Shown here: in pieces, positions 8,849 through 18,317 of the stretch
Layout of the letters: every line of letters begins with the position of its first letter
How positions within the stretch are numbered: the first letter of the stretch is position 1
DNA from: Myxococcus sp. RHSTA-1-4
Lineage (GTDB): Bacteria; Myxococcota; Myxococcia; Myxococcales; Myxococcaceae
Length of the DNA: 64,000 nt
Assembly (NCBI RefSeq): GCF_020037125.1
Contig: NZ_JAIQDG010000047.1
Coordinates: 1-64,000, forward strand
Direction: 5' to 3'
Made by a program: the position numbers and the translations under genes
Notes under the pieces: generated by a model
Seen by the model: only the letters and a program-made list of their open reading frames with translations
The model's database searches: none
Told to the model about the DNA's origin: nothing

Positions 8849-9955
8849 ATGAGCCTCCTCCGACGCGCCACCCGTGAAGACAATGCCGCGCTGCTCGACC
8901 TGTTCGGCGCGGTGCCCATGCAGGGCGAGCTGGTCCTCTCCACCCGGCGTTCCCCGGACTACTTCGCCCTCTTCGACATGCAGCGCGGCGACGCGGAGGT
9001 CTGGGTCCACGGCGAGGGAGGCCCGCTCGACGGCATGGGCGCCATCCACGTGCGCGACGGCTGGCTGGAGGGCCGCCCGTGCCGGGTGGGCTACCTGGGC
9101 GACCTGCGCACCCGCTTCTCCGCGCGCCGGACCCGGGGCCTCGCCCGCTACTTCGGCCCCGTGCTGGAGGAGACGGCGCAGCGCCTGGGCGTGGACACCT
9201 TCCTCACCGCCGTCATGGCCTCCAACGCCACCGCCCTCCAGGCCCTGGTGCGCCGCCGCCCCGGACGCGAGGCCCAGCCCCACTACGCCCTGCTCCGCCG
9301 CTTCTCCGCCGTCTCGCTCCAGTTCCTGCTCCGCCGCCGCCCCCGTCCCAGCGCCTTCACCGTGCGCCGTGCCACGCCGGAAGACCTCCCCGCCATGGCC
9401 GCGCTCCTGGACGAGGACCACCGCGCGCGCCCCTTCGGATACCGCTACGACGCCGGCGAGCTGGAGCACCGCTTCGCCCGCTGGCCGGGGCTGCGCGTGG
9501 AGGACACGTACCTCGCCTTCGACGCGGGCGGGCGGCTGGTGGGCTGCACCTCCGCGTGGAACCCCGAGGCCGTGAAGCGCTACCGCGTCCACGCGTACCG
9601 GGGAAGCATGCGCTGGGTGCGGCTGGGTTGGAACGCCATGGCCTCCGTGGCGCGGGCGCCGCGACTGCCCGCTCCCGGCAGTGACTTCCGCTACTTCTAC
9701 CTCTGCAACACCAGCGTGCGCGGAGAGGACCCCGCCATCTTCCGCGCGCTGCTGGAGCAGGTGTACGCGGACTTCCACGGCCGCGGCTTCCACTTCGTCA
9801 CCCTCTACCTCGGAGAGGACGACGCGCTGGCCCCGGCGCTGAAGGGCTTCCTCCAGCGCCGGCTCGACTTCCACCTCTACGCGGTGACACCGGCCTCGCG
9901 CCCGCGTGACACATTCCCACCCGGGCGCACCGGCTTCGAAATCTGCCTGCCGTAG
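8849..9955 (+). CDS. GNAT-like acetyltransferase, probably two tandem domains
   Basis: 368 residues starting at MSLLRRATRE; the open frame begins 15 codons earlier with unlikely sequence. Two parts each begin like a GNAT domain: LLRRATREDNAALLDLF near the N-terminus and FTVRRATPEDLPAMAALLDED near 175. The first has the GYLGDLRTRFSARRTRGLARYFG acetyl-CoA-loop-like stretch near 80-100 and the C-terminal part keeps the strand FHFVTLYLGEDD. A tandem GNAT or a GNAT with a degenerate second copy is the best reading. The acceptor is unknown. Confidence 0.7.
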   Translation: MSLLRRATREDNAALLDLFGAVPMQGELVLSTRRSPDYFALFDMQRGDAEVWVHGEGGPLDGMGAIHVRDGWLEGRPCRVGYLGDLRTRFSARRTRGLARYFGPVLEETAQRLGVDTFLTAVMASNATALQALVRRRPGREAQPHYALLRRFSAVSLQFLLRRRPRPSAFTVRRATPEDLPAMAALLDEDHRARPFGYRYDAGELEHRFARWPGLRVEDTYLAFDAGGRLVGCTSAWNPEAVKRYRVHAYRGSMRWVRLGWNAMASVARAPRLPAPGSDFRYFYLCNTSVRGEDPAIFRALLEQVYADFHGRGFHFVTLYLGEDDALAPALKGFLQRRLDFHLYAVTPASRPRDTFPPGRTGFEICLP

Positions 9956-9961
9956 CCGCGC

Positions 9962-11233
9962 TCAGCGGGCCGCGCCGGCCGTCGTGTCCCCCAGGTCCTC
10001 CACCCAGAGCTCGAAGGGAGTGTCCACGACACCCGCCGAGGGAGGACTCACCTGGAGGAGATAATCGCCAGCCACGGCCTGCTCGAGGACGTGCCAGGAG
10101 GGGCTGGCATGTCCCAGCCACATCCCCCGCCCGTCGAGGAGCTGGATGGACGCGGCGACCAGGGGCTGCTGCCGCAGGACGTAGGTGTGGCCGGCCTCCG
10201 CGGTGAAGGCGAGTGCGTCCACGTCCTTGCGGGTCAGGAGCCGGACGGGGACGGGCACCCCGGGCGTCATCCACGTGGCGGTGCCCATCGAGTCGCCGTG
10301 GTCATCCAGCCCCAGGTCTCGCAGCCAGCAGCGGAACGTCATCGGCATCTGGCCGTACGTGGGGCTCACCTGCATGAACCAGGTTCCGGCGGACCGCGCC
10401 TGCAGCTCCACCTCGGGCAGGCGCCGTGAGCCCAGGCCCTCCCCGGAGTCCACCACCCGGCCCGTGGAATCCAGCAGCCGCAGGGCGACGCCCGCTTCGA
10501 GCGAGGGCAGCTCGCAGCCCAGGCGGTACCCATGTCCCGCCTCGGCCTGGAACCGGATGACGTCGTCGTCTCCCAGGAAGGTGGTCGTCACCGTGAAGAA
10601 CGTGTCCGACGGACTCATCCCTCCGGCCTGCTCCGGGGAGTCCCCGTGGTCGTCGGGGCCCAGGTCCTGGAGCTGGTACACATACGTCCCCGACTCTCCA
10701 GCTCCGGACACCTCGATGTACCAGGGCCCCGCGCCCTTCGGCTTGAAGGACCAGGCGGTCCGCGGGTTGTCGAGGAAGAAGCCCGTCATCTGCCGGCCCG
10801 AGGTGTCCAGCAGGCGCGGCAGGCACCGGGGCAGCGTCAGGGGCTGGCAGAGGAAGACGTAGGTGTGGCCGGGCTCGGCGGTGAAGGTGAAGAGGTCCCG
10901 GTCGAACTGGCCGCGCGTGCTGGCGCTGATGCGGCCCTCCAGCGGCTCCCGCGTCACGCTCAATACCGTGGCCTCCCCGGGCGAGCACGCGTGGTCGTCC
11001 TGCTCGACGAAGGCGGAGACCTGGCAGAGCAGCCCGGCGGAGGACTCCCAGGCGCCGCAGCGGCACATGGGCTGGCCTCCGTTGGAGACACACGTGCCCG
11101 CGGTGCAGCGCACACCCGCGCACGCGACGGCGTCGTCCGGCTCCACGACGAAGGACGGGCCACAGCCCACGAGGAAGAGCAGGACGGCGATGGCCAGGGG
11201 ACCAGCCCCCGCGTGGAGCAATGAACGGAGCAC
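9962..11233 (-). CDS. Lipoprotein with EGF-like module and PPC-like repeats (copy 2)
   Basis: 423 residues from a GTG with GAGG upstream. The signal peptide ends in a lipobox with Cys24. A six-Cys EGF-like module follows (CAGVRCTAGTCVSNGG...), then three repeats of about 105 residues, each built around an FTAEPGHTYVF-like strand and closing with a DLGPDDHGDS-like acidic motif, as in bacterial pre-peptidase C-terminal domains. The protein is likely on the cell surface. It is a tandem paralogue of 11388-12695; the EGF-like modules are nearly identical while the repeats have diverged. Confidence 0.75.
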   Translation of the reverse strand: MLRSLLHAGAGPLAIAVLLFLVGCGPSFVVEPDDAVACAGVRCTAGTCVSNGGQPMCRCGAWESSAGLLCQVSAFVEQDDHACSPGEATVLSVTREPLEGRISASTRGQFDRDLFTFTAEPGHTYVFLCQPLTLPRCLPRLLDTSGRQMTGFFLDNPRTAWSFKPKGAGPWYIEVSGAGESGTYVYQLQDLGPDDHGDSPEQAGGMSPSDTFFTVTTTFLGDDDVIRFQAEAGHGYRLGCELPSLEAGVALRLLDSTGRVVDSGEGLGSRRLPEVELQARSAGTWFMQVSPTYGQMPMTFRCWLRDLGLDDHGDSMGTATWMTPGVPVPVRLLTRKDVDALAFTAEAGHTYVLRQQPLVAASIQLLDGRGMWLGHASPSWHVLEQAVAGDYLLQVSPPSAGVVDTPFELWVEDLGDTTAGAAR

Positions 11234-11387
11234 GCGCGGACCTCGGGTGGATGGCGCGTACAGGACCTATGAACGGCCCCCCGCTCCGCCAACACACCTG
11301 CCCCGCGGGACAGTGCCCACCCTGTTCCCCAGCGCACACGCCTGCCGCCAACGGCCCGCCGGTGGCGTCCGGAGTGACGACCTCCGC

Positions 11388-12695
11388 TCACTTCAAGCGG
11401 AGTCCGTCCACGTCCACGCCCGCCCTCCCGGACAGGCCTCCGTCCACCAGCAACAGCAGGAAGTCGTAGAGCCAGGAGGCGCCCTCCCGGACCTGGATGA
11501 AGTACGTCCCGTCCGACGCCACCTGGAAGGAGAAGGAGGGCGCGATGAGGCTCGCCACCTCGCGCCCGGAGGCGTCCACCACCCGGAGCCCCAGCGCGCC
11601 CCACGGGTCGCTGCTCAGCGTGTAGAAGCGCCCCGCCTTCGCGGTGAAGGAGAGGACGTCCACGTCCTCGTCCGAGTGCAGGGTGACGGGCACGGGGACG
11701 CCGGGAGTCACGGGCGTGGCGCCGTCCAGCGTGTTCGCGTGGTCGTCGGGCCCCAGGTCCTCGAGCCAGCAGGAGGACTCCAGCCGCCACTGGTTGCCGC
11801 GCAACACGCGCACCGTCACGAACCAGTCCGCCTCCCGGTCCGCCAGCACGCCGACCCCGATGGACGGGTCCGAGAATGAGGAGGTGGAGTCCACGAGCGT
11901 GCCGCTGGCCCCTCTTCTCAAGGTCAGCTCCAGCTCCCGCGCGAGCACCGCGGTGGGCGCCGGCAGCTCGCAACCGAAGCGGTAGCCATGCCCCGGCTGG
12001 GAGCGGAAGGTGAACACGTCCTGGTCATGGAGCCCGGAGTGCGTGACGGTGAAGGGAGACCGCCCCCACGAGGGCTGGAGCGCGGTGGCGCCCGCGAAGT
12101 CATCGCCATGGTCATCCAGGCCCAGGTCCTGGAGTTGGTACGTGTACGTCCCGACGCCCTTCTCGCTGGACACCTCCACGTACGCGGTGCCCTCGTCCAG
12201 CGTGAAGAACAGCGCCCGGCCCGGGCCGTCCAGCGAGCGCGCTTGAAGGGTGTCCACCTCGTTACCGGAGCCGGCCAGCAGGCGCAGCCGGCAGTCGGGC
12301 AGCGTCTTCCAATTACAGACGAAGGCGTACACGTGGCGCGCCCCGGAGGTGATGGCGAAGAGGTCCCGGTCCACCATCCCCTCGCGCTCGCTCACGTCGA
12401 TGCGGCCCGTGAGGGCGCTCATCGGGGCGGACAGCACGGTGGCATCCCCAGGCGAGCCGCCATGGTCGTCCGGTACGTCGAAGACGCCCACGGCGCACGA
12501 CAGTCCGGCGGCCCTCTCCCACGGGCCGCAGCGGCACATGGGCTGGCCGCCGTTGGAGACGCAGGTCCCCGCGGTGCAGCGGACTCCGGCGCAGGCCACG
12601 CTGTCGTCCGCCACGTCCGTGGGGCCGCAGGCGGCCACCAGCAGCACGCACGGCAGGAGACGGATGAACGCGGCGGGCAGTCGCTTGGGCATCAT
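11388..12695 (-). CDS. Lipoprotein with EGF-like module and PPC-like repeats (copy 1)
   Basis: 435 residues. Lipobox Cys23, then the same six-Cys EGF-like module as its neighbour and three PPC-like repeats with DLGLDDHGDD/DLGPDDHANT acidic motifs. It begins only seven bases after the stop of the MATE exporter, so these two form an operon; the second lipoprotein follows after a 154-bp gap in which I see no feature. The known PPC fold is a beta-sandwich often found on secreted proteases, but no catalytic domain is present here. A surface or scaffold role is inference. Confidence 0.75.
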   Translation of the reverse strand: MMPKRLPAAFIRLLPCVLLVAACGPTDVADDSVACAGVRCTAGTCVSNGGQPMCRCGPWERAAGLSCAVGVFDVPDDHGGSPGDATVLSAPMSALTGRIDVSEREGMVDRDLFAITSGARHVYAFVCNWKTLPDCRLRLLAGSGNEVDTLQARSLDGPGRALFFTLDEGTAYVEVSSEKGVGTYTYQLQDLGLDDHGDDFAGATALQPSWGRSPFTVTHSGLHDQDVFTFRSQPGHGYRFGCELPAPTAVLARELELTLRRGASGTLVDSTSSFSDPSIGVGVLADREADWFVTVRVLRGNQWRLESSCWLEDLGPDDHANTLDGATPVTPGVPVPVTLHSDEDVDVLSFTAKAGRFYTLSSDPWGALGLRVVDASGREVASLIAPSFSFQVASDGTYFIQVREGASWLYDFLLLLVDGGLSGRAGVDVDGLRLK

Positions 12696-12702
12696 GCGAA
12701 GG

Positions 12703-14157
12703 CTACACCCTGCGTTCCTTCCAGTGGCCCCGCCGGAAGAGGACGATGGCCGCCAGCGCCATCACCGAGAAGGCCACGGAGATGGAGAGGAACGCGCCCG
12801 ACGGCCCCATCCCCAGCGGCCCGGACAGCGCCCACGCCAGGGGCAGCTCCAGCAGCCAGAAGCAGCAGATGTTGAGGACGGTGGGCGTGGCGGTGTCCCC
12901 CGCGCCGTTGAAGGCCTGCGTCAGCACCATGCCGAAGGCATAGAAGACGAAGCTGGCGCTCATGAGGCGCAGCGCGTGGACCGCGTGCGCCACCACCTCC
13001 GGCTCGCGCGTGAAGATGCCCACCACCTGCCCCGCGAAGGCGACGAACAGGAGCCCCAGCGCGCCCAGGAACACGGCGTTGATGCGGCCCGCCGTCCACA
13101 CCGCGTGCTCTCCCCGCTCCGGCTGGCGGGCCCCCAGGCTCTGCCCGACGAGGGTGGCCGCCGCGTTGCTCAGCCCCCACGAGGGCAACAGCGCGAAGAG
13201 GACGACGCGGATGGCGATGGTATAGCCCGCCACCGCAGCGCTGCCGAAGGTGGCGACGATGCGCGCCAGCACCACCCAGCTCGAGGTGCCCACCAGCGCC
13301 TGCGCGGTGCCCGCGCCGGACAGCCGCAGCATGGCCAGCATCGTCCCGGGCTCCAGCCGCAGGTGCTCGCGGCGCACCTGGAGCCGCCCGTCCCCGCGCG
13401 CCAGCCGGTAGAGCTGGTACACCACGCCGCAGCTCCGCCCGAAGGTGGTGGCCACCGCCGCCCCCATCACCCCCAGCTCCGGAAAGGGCCCCACGCCGAA
13501 GATGAGCATGGGCGCCAGGACGATGTTGATGGCGTTGGCCAGCACCAGCACGCGCATGGAGATGGCCGCGTCCCCCGCGCCCCGGAAGATGGCGTTGATG
13601 AGGAACAGGAGCAGCACGCTGCCCATGCCGCCCAGCATCACCTGCGTGTAGCGCACGCCGTGCTCCAGCACCCACGGCGAGCCGCCCATCAGGGCCATCA
13701 GCGGCCGCGCGAAGACGACGCCCGCCACGGCCACCGGCACCGCCAGCACCATGCCCAGGCCTATCGCCTGCACCGCGGTGCGCGCGGCCCGCTCCGGGTC
13801 TCCCTCGCCGATGCGGCGCGACACCAGCGCCGTGGCGCCGATGCTCAGGCCCATGGCCGCCGCGTAGATGATGGTGAGCAGCGACTCGGTGAGGCCCACC
13901 GTCGCCACCGCGTCCGCCCCCAGCCGGCCGACGAAGAAGACGTCGACCACGGCGAAGACGGACTCCATCATCATCTCCAGCACCATGGGCACGGCGAGCA
14001 GGAAGATGGCCCTGCGCACCGGGAGCCGGGTGAGGTCCCTCCGCGTCCCGTGGACGGCCTCCTTCAGCGACTCCCACAGCCCGGGCGTGTCGCCCTCGGG
14101 CGGCCCTCCCGCGTCCACCAGCGGGGGACTCGCCTCGGCGGGGGATGTTTCCGACAT
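12703..14157 (-). CDS. MATE-family efflux transporter
   Basis: 484 residues from the ATG at 14157, which has GGAGG upstream. Twelve hydrophobic segments in two related halves follow a charged N-terminus of about 50 residues. Family-like stretches include AVPMVLEMMMESVFAVVDVFFVG in the first half and LPSWGLSNAAATLVGQSLGA in the second, typical of the NorM/DinF/MatE superfamily. Such proteins export cationic drugs or metabolites in exchange for Na+ or H+. The longer open frame upstream has no family sequence. The 297 bp between this start and the divergent hexapeptide gene hold presumed promoters but no clear element. Confidence 0.88.
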   Translation of the reverse strand: MSETSPAEASPPLVDAGGPPEGDTPGLWESLKEAVHGTRRDLTRLPVRRAIFLLAVPMVLEMMMESVFAVVDVFFVGRLGADAVATVGLTESLLTIIYAAAMGLSIGATALVSRRIGEGDPERAARTAVQAIGLGMVLAVPVAVAGVVFARPLMALMGGSPWVLEHGVRYTQVMLGGMGSVLLLFLINAIFRGAGDAAISMRVLVLANAINIVLAPMLIFGVGPFPELGVMGAAVATTFGRSCGVVYQLYRLARGDGRLQVRREHLRLEPGTMLAMLRLSGAGTAQALVGTSSWVVLARIVATFGSAAVAGYTIAIRVVLFALLPSWGLSNAAATLVGQSLGARQPERGEHAVWTAGRINAVFLGALGLLFVAFAGQVVGIFTREPEVVAHAVHALRLMSASFVFYAFGMVLTQAFNGAGDTATPTVLNICCFWLLELPLAWALSGPLGMGPSGAFLSISVAFSVMALAAIVLFRRGHWKERRV

Positions 14158-14454
14158 GCCTGCCTCCGGGCCCCCTTGTGTCAGGAAGGGTGGGCCGCGT
14201 CCAGCGACGGGACGGTGGCGGATTCCTGACGCGCCATCCGCCACGGAGTTACCGGAAGGGAGGGCAGGCGGGCGAGGCGGCGGATGCTCCACCGCGGGGC
14301 TCCCCGTGCTCGACTCGCGCGCCACGTACACAGCGGGCACAAGGCCCGCACCGGGAGCGGATTCCCTCACCCCGTGCGTTGGCGGGTGGACAGCCTACAC
14401 GCGCCGCGGGGCCGTCCGTACGTCAGAGCACCGGGTGCTAGGTTCGTGCGACTC

Positions 14455-15516
14455 ATGGGAACGAGCCCATCACTCGTGAGCCCGTCCGCCGTGTCCGCCG
14501 GGGGGGCCGCGCACTTCAGCATGGCCAGCAGTGCCCGAGTCCTCGGGAAGCTCCTCCTCGGGCCGGGCGCCATCATCGCGCAGGGCGCGGTCATCCGCTC
14601 CGTCGCGGGCTCCGTGCGGCTGGGGGCGGGGGCGGCGGTGCTGGAAAACGCCTCCGTCATCGGCACCCCCGAGCACCCGGCCCAGGTGGGAGAGCGGGCG
14701 GTGCTCGGCCACAGGAGCATCGTCATCGGCGCGGAGGTGGGCCCGCTGTGTGAGGTGGGCAACGGCGCCATCCTCATGCCCGGCGCCCGCGTGGGCGCGC
14801 GCTGCTTCGTGGGTGAGGGCACGCTCATTCCCGCCGGCATGGTGGTGCCGGACGAGTCGGTGGTGGTGGGCCGCCCCGGCCAGGTCCTCCGCCGCGCCAA
14901 TGCAGAGGACCTGGAGCGGCTGCGGACGCTCCGGGGGGGCAGCCTGGTGCTGCCGGGCCAGCCACTCACCGCCTTCTCCGCGAGAGACCGAGCCGAGGAC
15001 GCTCCCATGGGACAGCTCTACACCTTCCGGGACAAGCACCCGCTGGTCCACCCGATGGCCACCCTCTTCTCCACGGCCGAGGTCATGGGGGACGTGGTCA
15101 TCGGCCCGGGCAGCATCATCGGGCCCGGGGTGAAGATTGTCGGCGACTCGCACGGGCAGGTGCGCATCGGCGCGGGGGTGCAGGTGCTCTCGAACACGGT
15201 GCTGCACCTGCTGCCGGACAACGCGCTGGTGCTGGAGGACGGCGTCATCATCGGCCCGGGCTGCATGGTGCACGGCTGCCATGTGGGCGCGGGCACGGTG
15301 GTGGAGCCGGGCGCCATCCTCTGCGACGGCAGCCGGCTGGGCCGCGGCTGCCTCGTGGGCGCGGGCAGCCTGGTGAAGCAGCGCACCATCTTCCCGGACG
15401 GCGCGCGGGTGGACGGCTTCCCCGCCACGCAGACGGGCACCCTCCCGGCGCCTCCGCCCCCGCCCCGCTGGGCGCTGCGCTCGGAAGACCTGCCGGGCCT
15501 GCGGCGCGTGAGCTGA
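14455..15516 (+). CDS. Double left-handed beta-helix (hexapeptide repeat) protein
   Basis: 353 residues from ATG 14455. Two arrays of hexapeptide repeats are visible: about residues 30-140 (repeats such as LGPGAI, IGAEVG, MPGARV, VGEGTL) and about 200-320 (VIGPGSI, IGPGVKI, IGPGCMV, VGAGTVV). Each resembles a gamma-carbonic-anhydrase or acyltransferase left-handed beta-helix. Between them lies a linker with DLERLRTLRGG. The first array does not show the three zinc His of true gamma-carbonic anhydrases in an obvious pattern; the second has a few His (MVHGCHVG). A scaffold or acyltransferase role are both possible. Confidence 0.7.
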   Translation: MGTSPSLVSPSAVSAGGAAHFSMASSARVLGKLLLGPGAIIAQGAVIRSVAGSVRLGAGAAVLENASVIGTPEHPAQVGERAVLGHRSIVIGAEVGPLCEVGNGAILMPGARVGARCFVGEGTLIPAGMVVPDESVVVGRPGQVLRRANAEDLERLRTLRGGSLVLPGQPLTAFSARDRAEDAPMGQLYTFRDKHPLVHPMATLFSTAEVMGDVVIGPGSIIGPGVKIVGDSHGQVRIGAGVQVLSNTVLHLLPDNALVLEDGVIIGPGCMVHGCHVGAGTVVEPGAILCDGSRLGRGCLVGAGSLVKQRTIFPDGARVDGFPATQTGTLPAPPPPPRWALRSEDLPGLRRVS

Positions 15517-15678
15517 TCCACGCACCTGCTCGAGCCTGCCCAGTTGCTCCTCGTAGATGCGCTTCAACCCCGGGTCCGCGCAGGGCGCATCGACGTATGC
15601 GCGGAGGCTCCGCTGGTATTCCTGCTTGAACTGGGGGCTGGCGGGGTCGAACGAGTGCTTGCCCTGCGCGGCGGCCAC
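15517..15678 (-). pseudogene. Possible gene remnant (N-terminal fragment)
   Basis: Reading leftward from ATG 15678, about 52 codons give a peptide with gene-like composition (MAAAQGKHSFDPASPQF..., KRIYEEQLGRLEQ) that is mixed in charge and rich in Tyr, Lys and Gln, unlike the Arg/Ala/Pro shadows nearby. The frame then runs antisense through the hexapeptide gene with shadow composition, so a real product would have to end close to 15516. It may be the surviving 5' end of a truncated gene. The rest of the gap up to the protease gene (15679-15812) shows nothing I can assign. Confidence 0.25.
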
Positions 15679-15812
15679 GTCCCGGGCGCGCCCACGGCGC
15701 CTCCGGAAACGAACCTGGCTGGGGAGCCGTGCACAGGCCCGGAAACGACAGCACCCGGGCGGCCATGAGGCCTCCCGGGTGCCGGTGCTTCAGGAATGCG
15801 AGGCGCTGAAGG

Positions 15813-18050
15813 CTAGTACTGGCCCTTGAGCGTCACACCCGAGTACGCCGAGTAGCCGCGCAGCATCACGTAGTACGTGCCGGCCGTCGTCTTGGTCAGC
15901 GTGCAGGTCTCGGCGTTGCCGGACTTGTACGGACGGCAGTCGTACGTGGAGGTGGTCGGCGCGGAGCCGAAGCGCACGTACATGTCCGCGTCGCCCGTGC
16001 CACCGCTGATGGTGAAGGTGACGGCGGTGTTCGCCGGCACGGCCATGGTGTAGGTCACCGTGGAGCTGGAGGCGCCGGACAGGCCCGTCACCGGCACGCC
16101 GTTCGTCAGCACGTTGCCGGTGGGCGGAGGCGTGGAGCCGTACGTGCCCGTCAGCGTCACGCCGGAGTAGGCCGAGTACGCGTTCAGCATCACGTAGTAG
16201 GTGCCCGCCTGGATGTTGGTGATGGTGCACGTCTCGCTGTTGCCGCTCTGGTAGGGACGGCAGTCGTACGTGGAGGAGTCCGGCGCGGCGCCGAAGCGCA
16301 CGTACAGGTCCGCGTCGCCCGTGCCACCGGAGATGGTGAACGTCAGGCTGCTGGAGCCCGAGGGCACCGCGAGGGTGAAGAACTTCTGGCCGCCCGCGCT
16401 GTCGGACAGGCTCGTCACCGGCACGCCGTTGCTCAGCGCGGTGGTGGTGGGCGGAGGAGTAGCGACGCCCACGCCCACGGCCTCCCACGCGGCCTTCACG
16501 GCGTCCTGCGTGGCCGTGTCATAGCCCAGGTCCGCGGCCGCCTGGATGGTCCACGTCTTCGCCTGCGCGAAGGTGGTGGAGGCGGTGAAGAGGTCGACGT
16601 TGGCCTTGTACCAGATGCGGGCGGCCTTCTCGACGCCGATGGCCGGCACGTTGATGGTGGAGCGGCCGCGCGGGTGCACGCCACCCTTGGAGAGCAGGGC
16701 GAAGGCCAGGTTGGGCACGCCCGAGCTGTAGTGCACGTCCGTGGACGAGGTCACGTTCGCCGCCCAGTCCTTGGACACGCCGTCCTTGGCCGGGTCATCC
16801 ATGTAGCGGAGCGCGTCGTTCGCGGTGCCGGGGGTCCAGATGTCCTCGCCAATCATCCAGATGGCGGAGGCGGTGCTCCAGGTGCCCGACTGCCAGCTCT
16901 CGCAGATGGCCGCGAAGGTGTCGGACATGGCCTCGTTCAGGCCGCCGGACTGGCCGGAGTACGTGAGGTTGGACTCGCGCTCCGTCACCGCGTGGGTCAG
17001 CTCGTGGACGGTGACGTCCGCGTCCTTGCCCAGCTCGATGGAGTTCACGCCGTCGCCGTCGCCGTACACCATCTGGGTGCCGTCCCAGTAGGCGTTCACG
17101 TAGCTGCTGCTGTAGTGCACGGTGCTGATGAGCGTGGCGCCCGCGTTGTCGAACGAGTCGCGGCCGAACAGCGTGTTGTAGCAGTTGTACGTGAGCCCGA
17201 GCATGTCGTAGTTCGTGTCCACGTGCGAGTCGCCGGTGGCGGCCTGGCCCTCGCTGCGCTTCAGGGTGCCCGGGGTGCTGGTGCCGTTGTTGGCGCTGTA
17301 GACCTTGCGGTTGATGGCCGAGTGGATCTGCGGGTGGCGCGCCACGACGTCACCGCCGCGCGCGTTCACGTACACCAGGTCCACCAGGGGCATGCCGTCG
17401 CGCTCGCCCGTCACGCGGACTTCCCAGGCCAGGTGCAGCTTCTCGGCCTCGTCGCGCACGTACACCAGGCGCGGGCTGCCGGAGGAGTCGATGCCGTTGC
17501 CGGCCGTGGCGCGGACCGCGGCGAACGCGGCGGCGGCGGCGTCAACGGTGGGCTTGGCGGACAGGGCCACGCCGTCACGCGCGGAGCCGTTGGCGGCGTA
17601 CACCGTGCCGTCGGCGCGCACGTGGACGATGAGCTCGCCGTTCACCACCTCCAGGCCCTGCTTGGTCTGCCGGTAGCGCAGGTGCTGGTTGCCCTGCTCG
17701 TCCGTGCGCACGCTGCGCAGGACGAGGTCCGCCGGGTTCAGCCGGAACACCGGCGACACCGCGGACACAGCAGGGGACGCCGCGGCGGCGGCCTGGCCGA
17801 CGGCCATGCCCGACACCGAGCGCTCCACCTTGCCCAGCTCACCGCGAATCGTGGACGGAATCCCGTCCTCGTGGACGCCGAGCACTCCGGCGTTCTTGAG
17901 GGCACCCAGCGAATCCTGGATGTCCTCCCCCCCCTTCTCCTGCCCGGCCGACTGCGACTCGTCACCCGCCGCGGGGTCCACCGTTCCGCAGGCGGTGAGG
18001 GCCAGACCCAGCCATGCCGCGCCAAACTTCTTCAATACGTGAATAGCCAA
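15813..18050 (-). CDS. M4-family (thermolysin-like) metalloprotease with two PPC domains
   Basis: 745 residues. The start is TTG at 18050 with GGAGG seven bases upstream. A lipoprotein-type signal (LALTACG) precedes a long propeptide with FTP/PepSY-like sequence to about 225. The catalytic domain has HELTH (His349, Glu350, His353) and the third zinc ligand Glu373 in GGLNEAMSD, exactly the M4 spacing; the second catalytic His is in the STDVHYSSG segment. Two C-terminal pre-peptidase domains (about 535-640 and 650-745) end in near-identical strands, YYVMLNAYSAYSGVTL and YYVMLRGYSAYSGVTL. It is likely secreted for predation and protein digestion, with the PPC domains removed after export. It is transcribed from an AT-richer region (18051-18150). 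Confidence 0.93.
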   Translation of the reverse strand: MAIHVLKKFGAAWLGLALTACGTVDPAAGDESQSAGQEKGGEDIQDSLGALKNAGVLGVHEDGIPSTIRGELGKVERSVSGMAVGQAAAAASPAVSAVSPVFRLNPADLVLRSVRTDEQGNQHLRYRQTKQGLEVVNGELIVHVRADGTVYAANGSARDGVALSAKPTVDAAAAAFAAVRATAGNGIDSSGSPRLVYVRDEAEKLHLAWEVRVTGERDGMPLVDLVYVNARGGDVVARHPQIHSAINRKVYSANNGTSTPGTLKRSEGQAATGDSHVDTNYDMLGLTYNCYNTLFGRDSFDNAGATLISTVHYSSSYVNAYWDGTQMVYGDGDGVNSIELGKDADVTVHELTHAVTERESNLTYSGQSGGLNEAMSDTFAAICESWQSGTWSTASAIWMIGEDIWTPGTANDALRYMDDPAKDGVSKDWAANVTSSTDVHYSSGVPNLAFALLSKGGVHPRGRSTINVPAIGVEKAARIWYKANVDLFTASTTFAQAKTWTIQAAADLGYDTATQDAVKAAWEAVGVGVATPPPTTTALSNGVPVTSLSDSAGGQKFFTLAVPSGSSSLTFTISGGTGDADLYVRFGAAPDSSTYDCRPYQSGNSETCTITNIQAGTYYVMLNAYSAYSGVTLTGTYGSTPPPTGNVLTNGVPVTGLSGASSSTVTYTMAVPANTAVTFTISGGTGDADMYVRFGSAPTTSTYDCRPYKSGNAETCTLTKTTAGTYYVMLRGYSAYSGVTLKGQY

Positions 18051-18260
18051 CGAACAACCTCCAGGGAGAAAGGCCAGCTATTCGTGACACATCTGGAATG
18101 AGAATTTCAAATCCCTCCGTGCGTTTTTTTGTTTCGAATTATTTCGACGGCTCGGCCAGCCCCTCTTCCGAGGAGCGGAGCCCCCACTTCGTAAGCTTCA
18201 TTTACACTCCAAACCACCACTCCGTGAGAATCGTCCAATCGAGGTGTGGCCTGGAGTCCC

Positions 18261-18284
18261 CAATTCCTTGCGTGAAAGGAATTG
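18261..18284. other. Hairpin: 9-bp perfect stem, 6-base loop
   Basis: CAATTCCTT, loop GCGTGA, AAGGAATTG. It lies about 35 bp past the stop of the Rieske oxygenase gene and about 210 bp upstream of the protease start, in the locally AT-richest stretch of this part. No T-run follows on either strand, so it is not a classic intrinsic terminator. It could instead be an RNA stem that protects the 3' end of the oxygenase transcript, or an operator. Confidence 0.35.
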
Positions 18285-18317
18285 TGACACCGCGAGGCAC
18301 CGCCCGGCGGCTCGCGG

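Noticed and set aside
18261-18284. An intrinsic terminator for the Rieske gene
   Set aside because: The stem is good but no T-run follows on either strand, so it is reported only as a hairpin.
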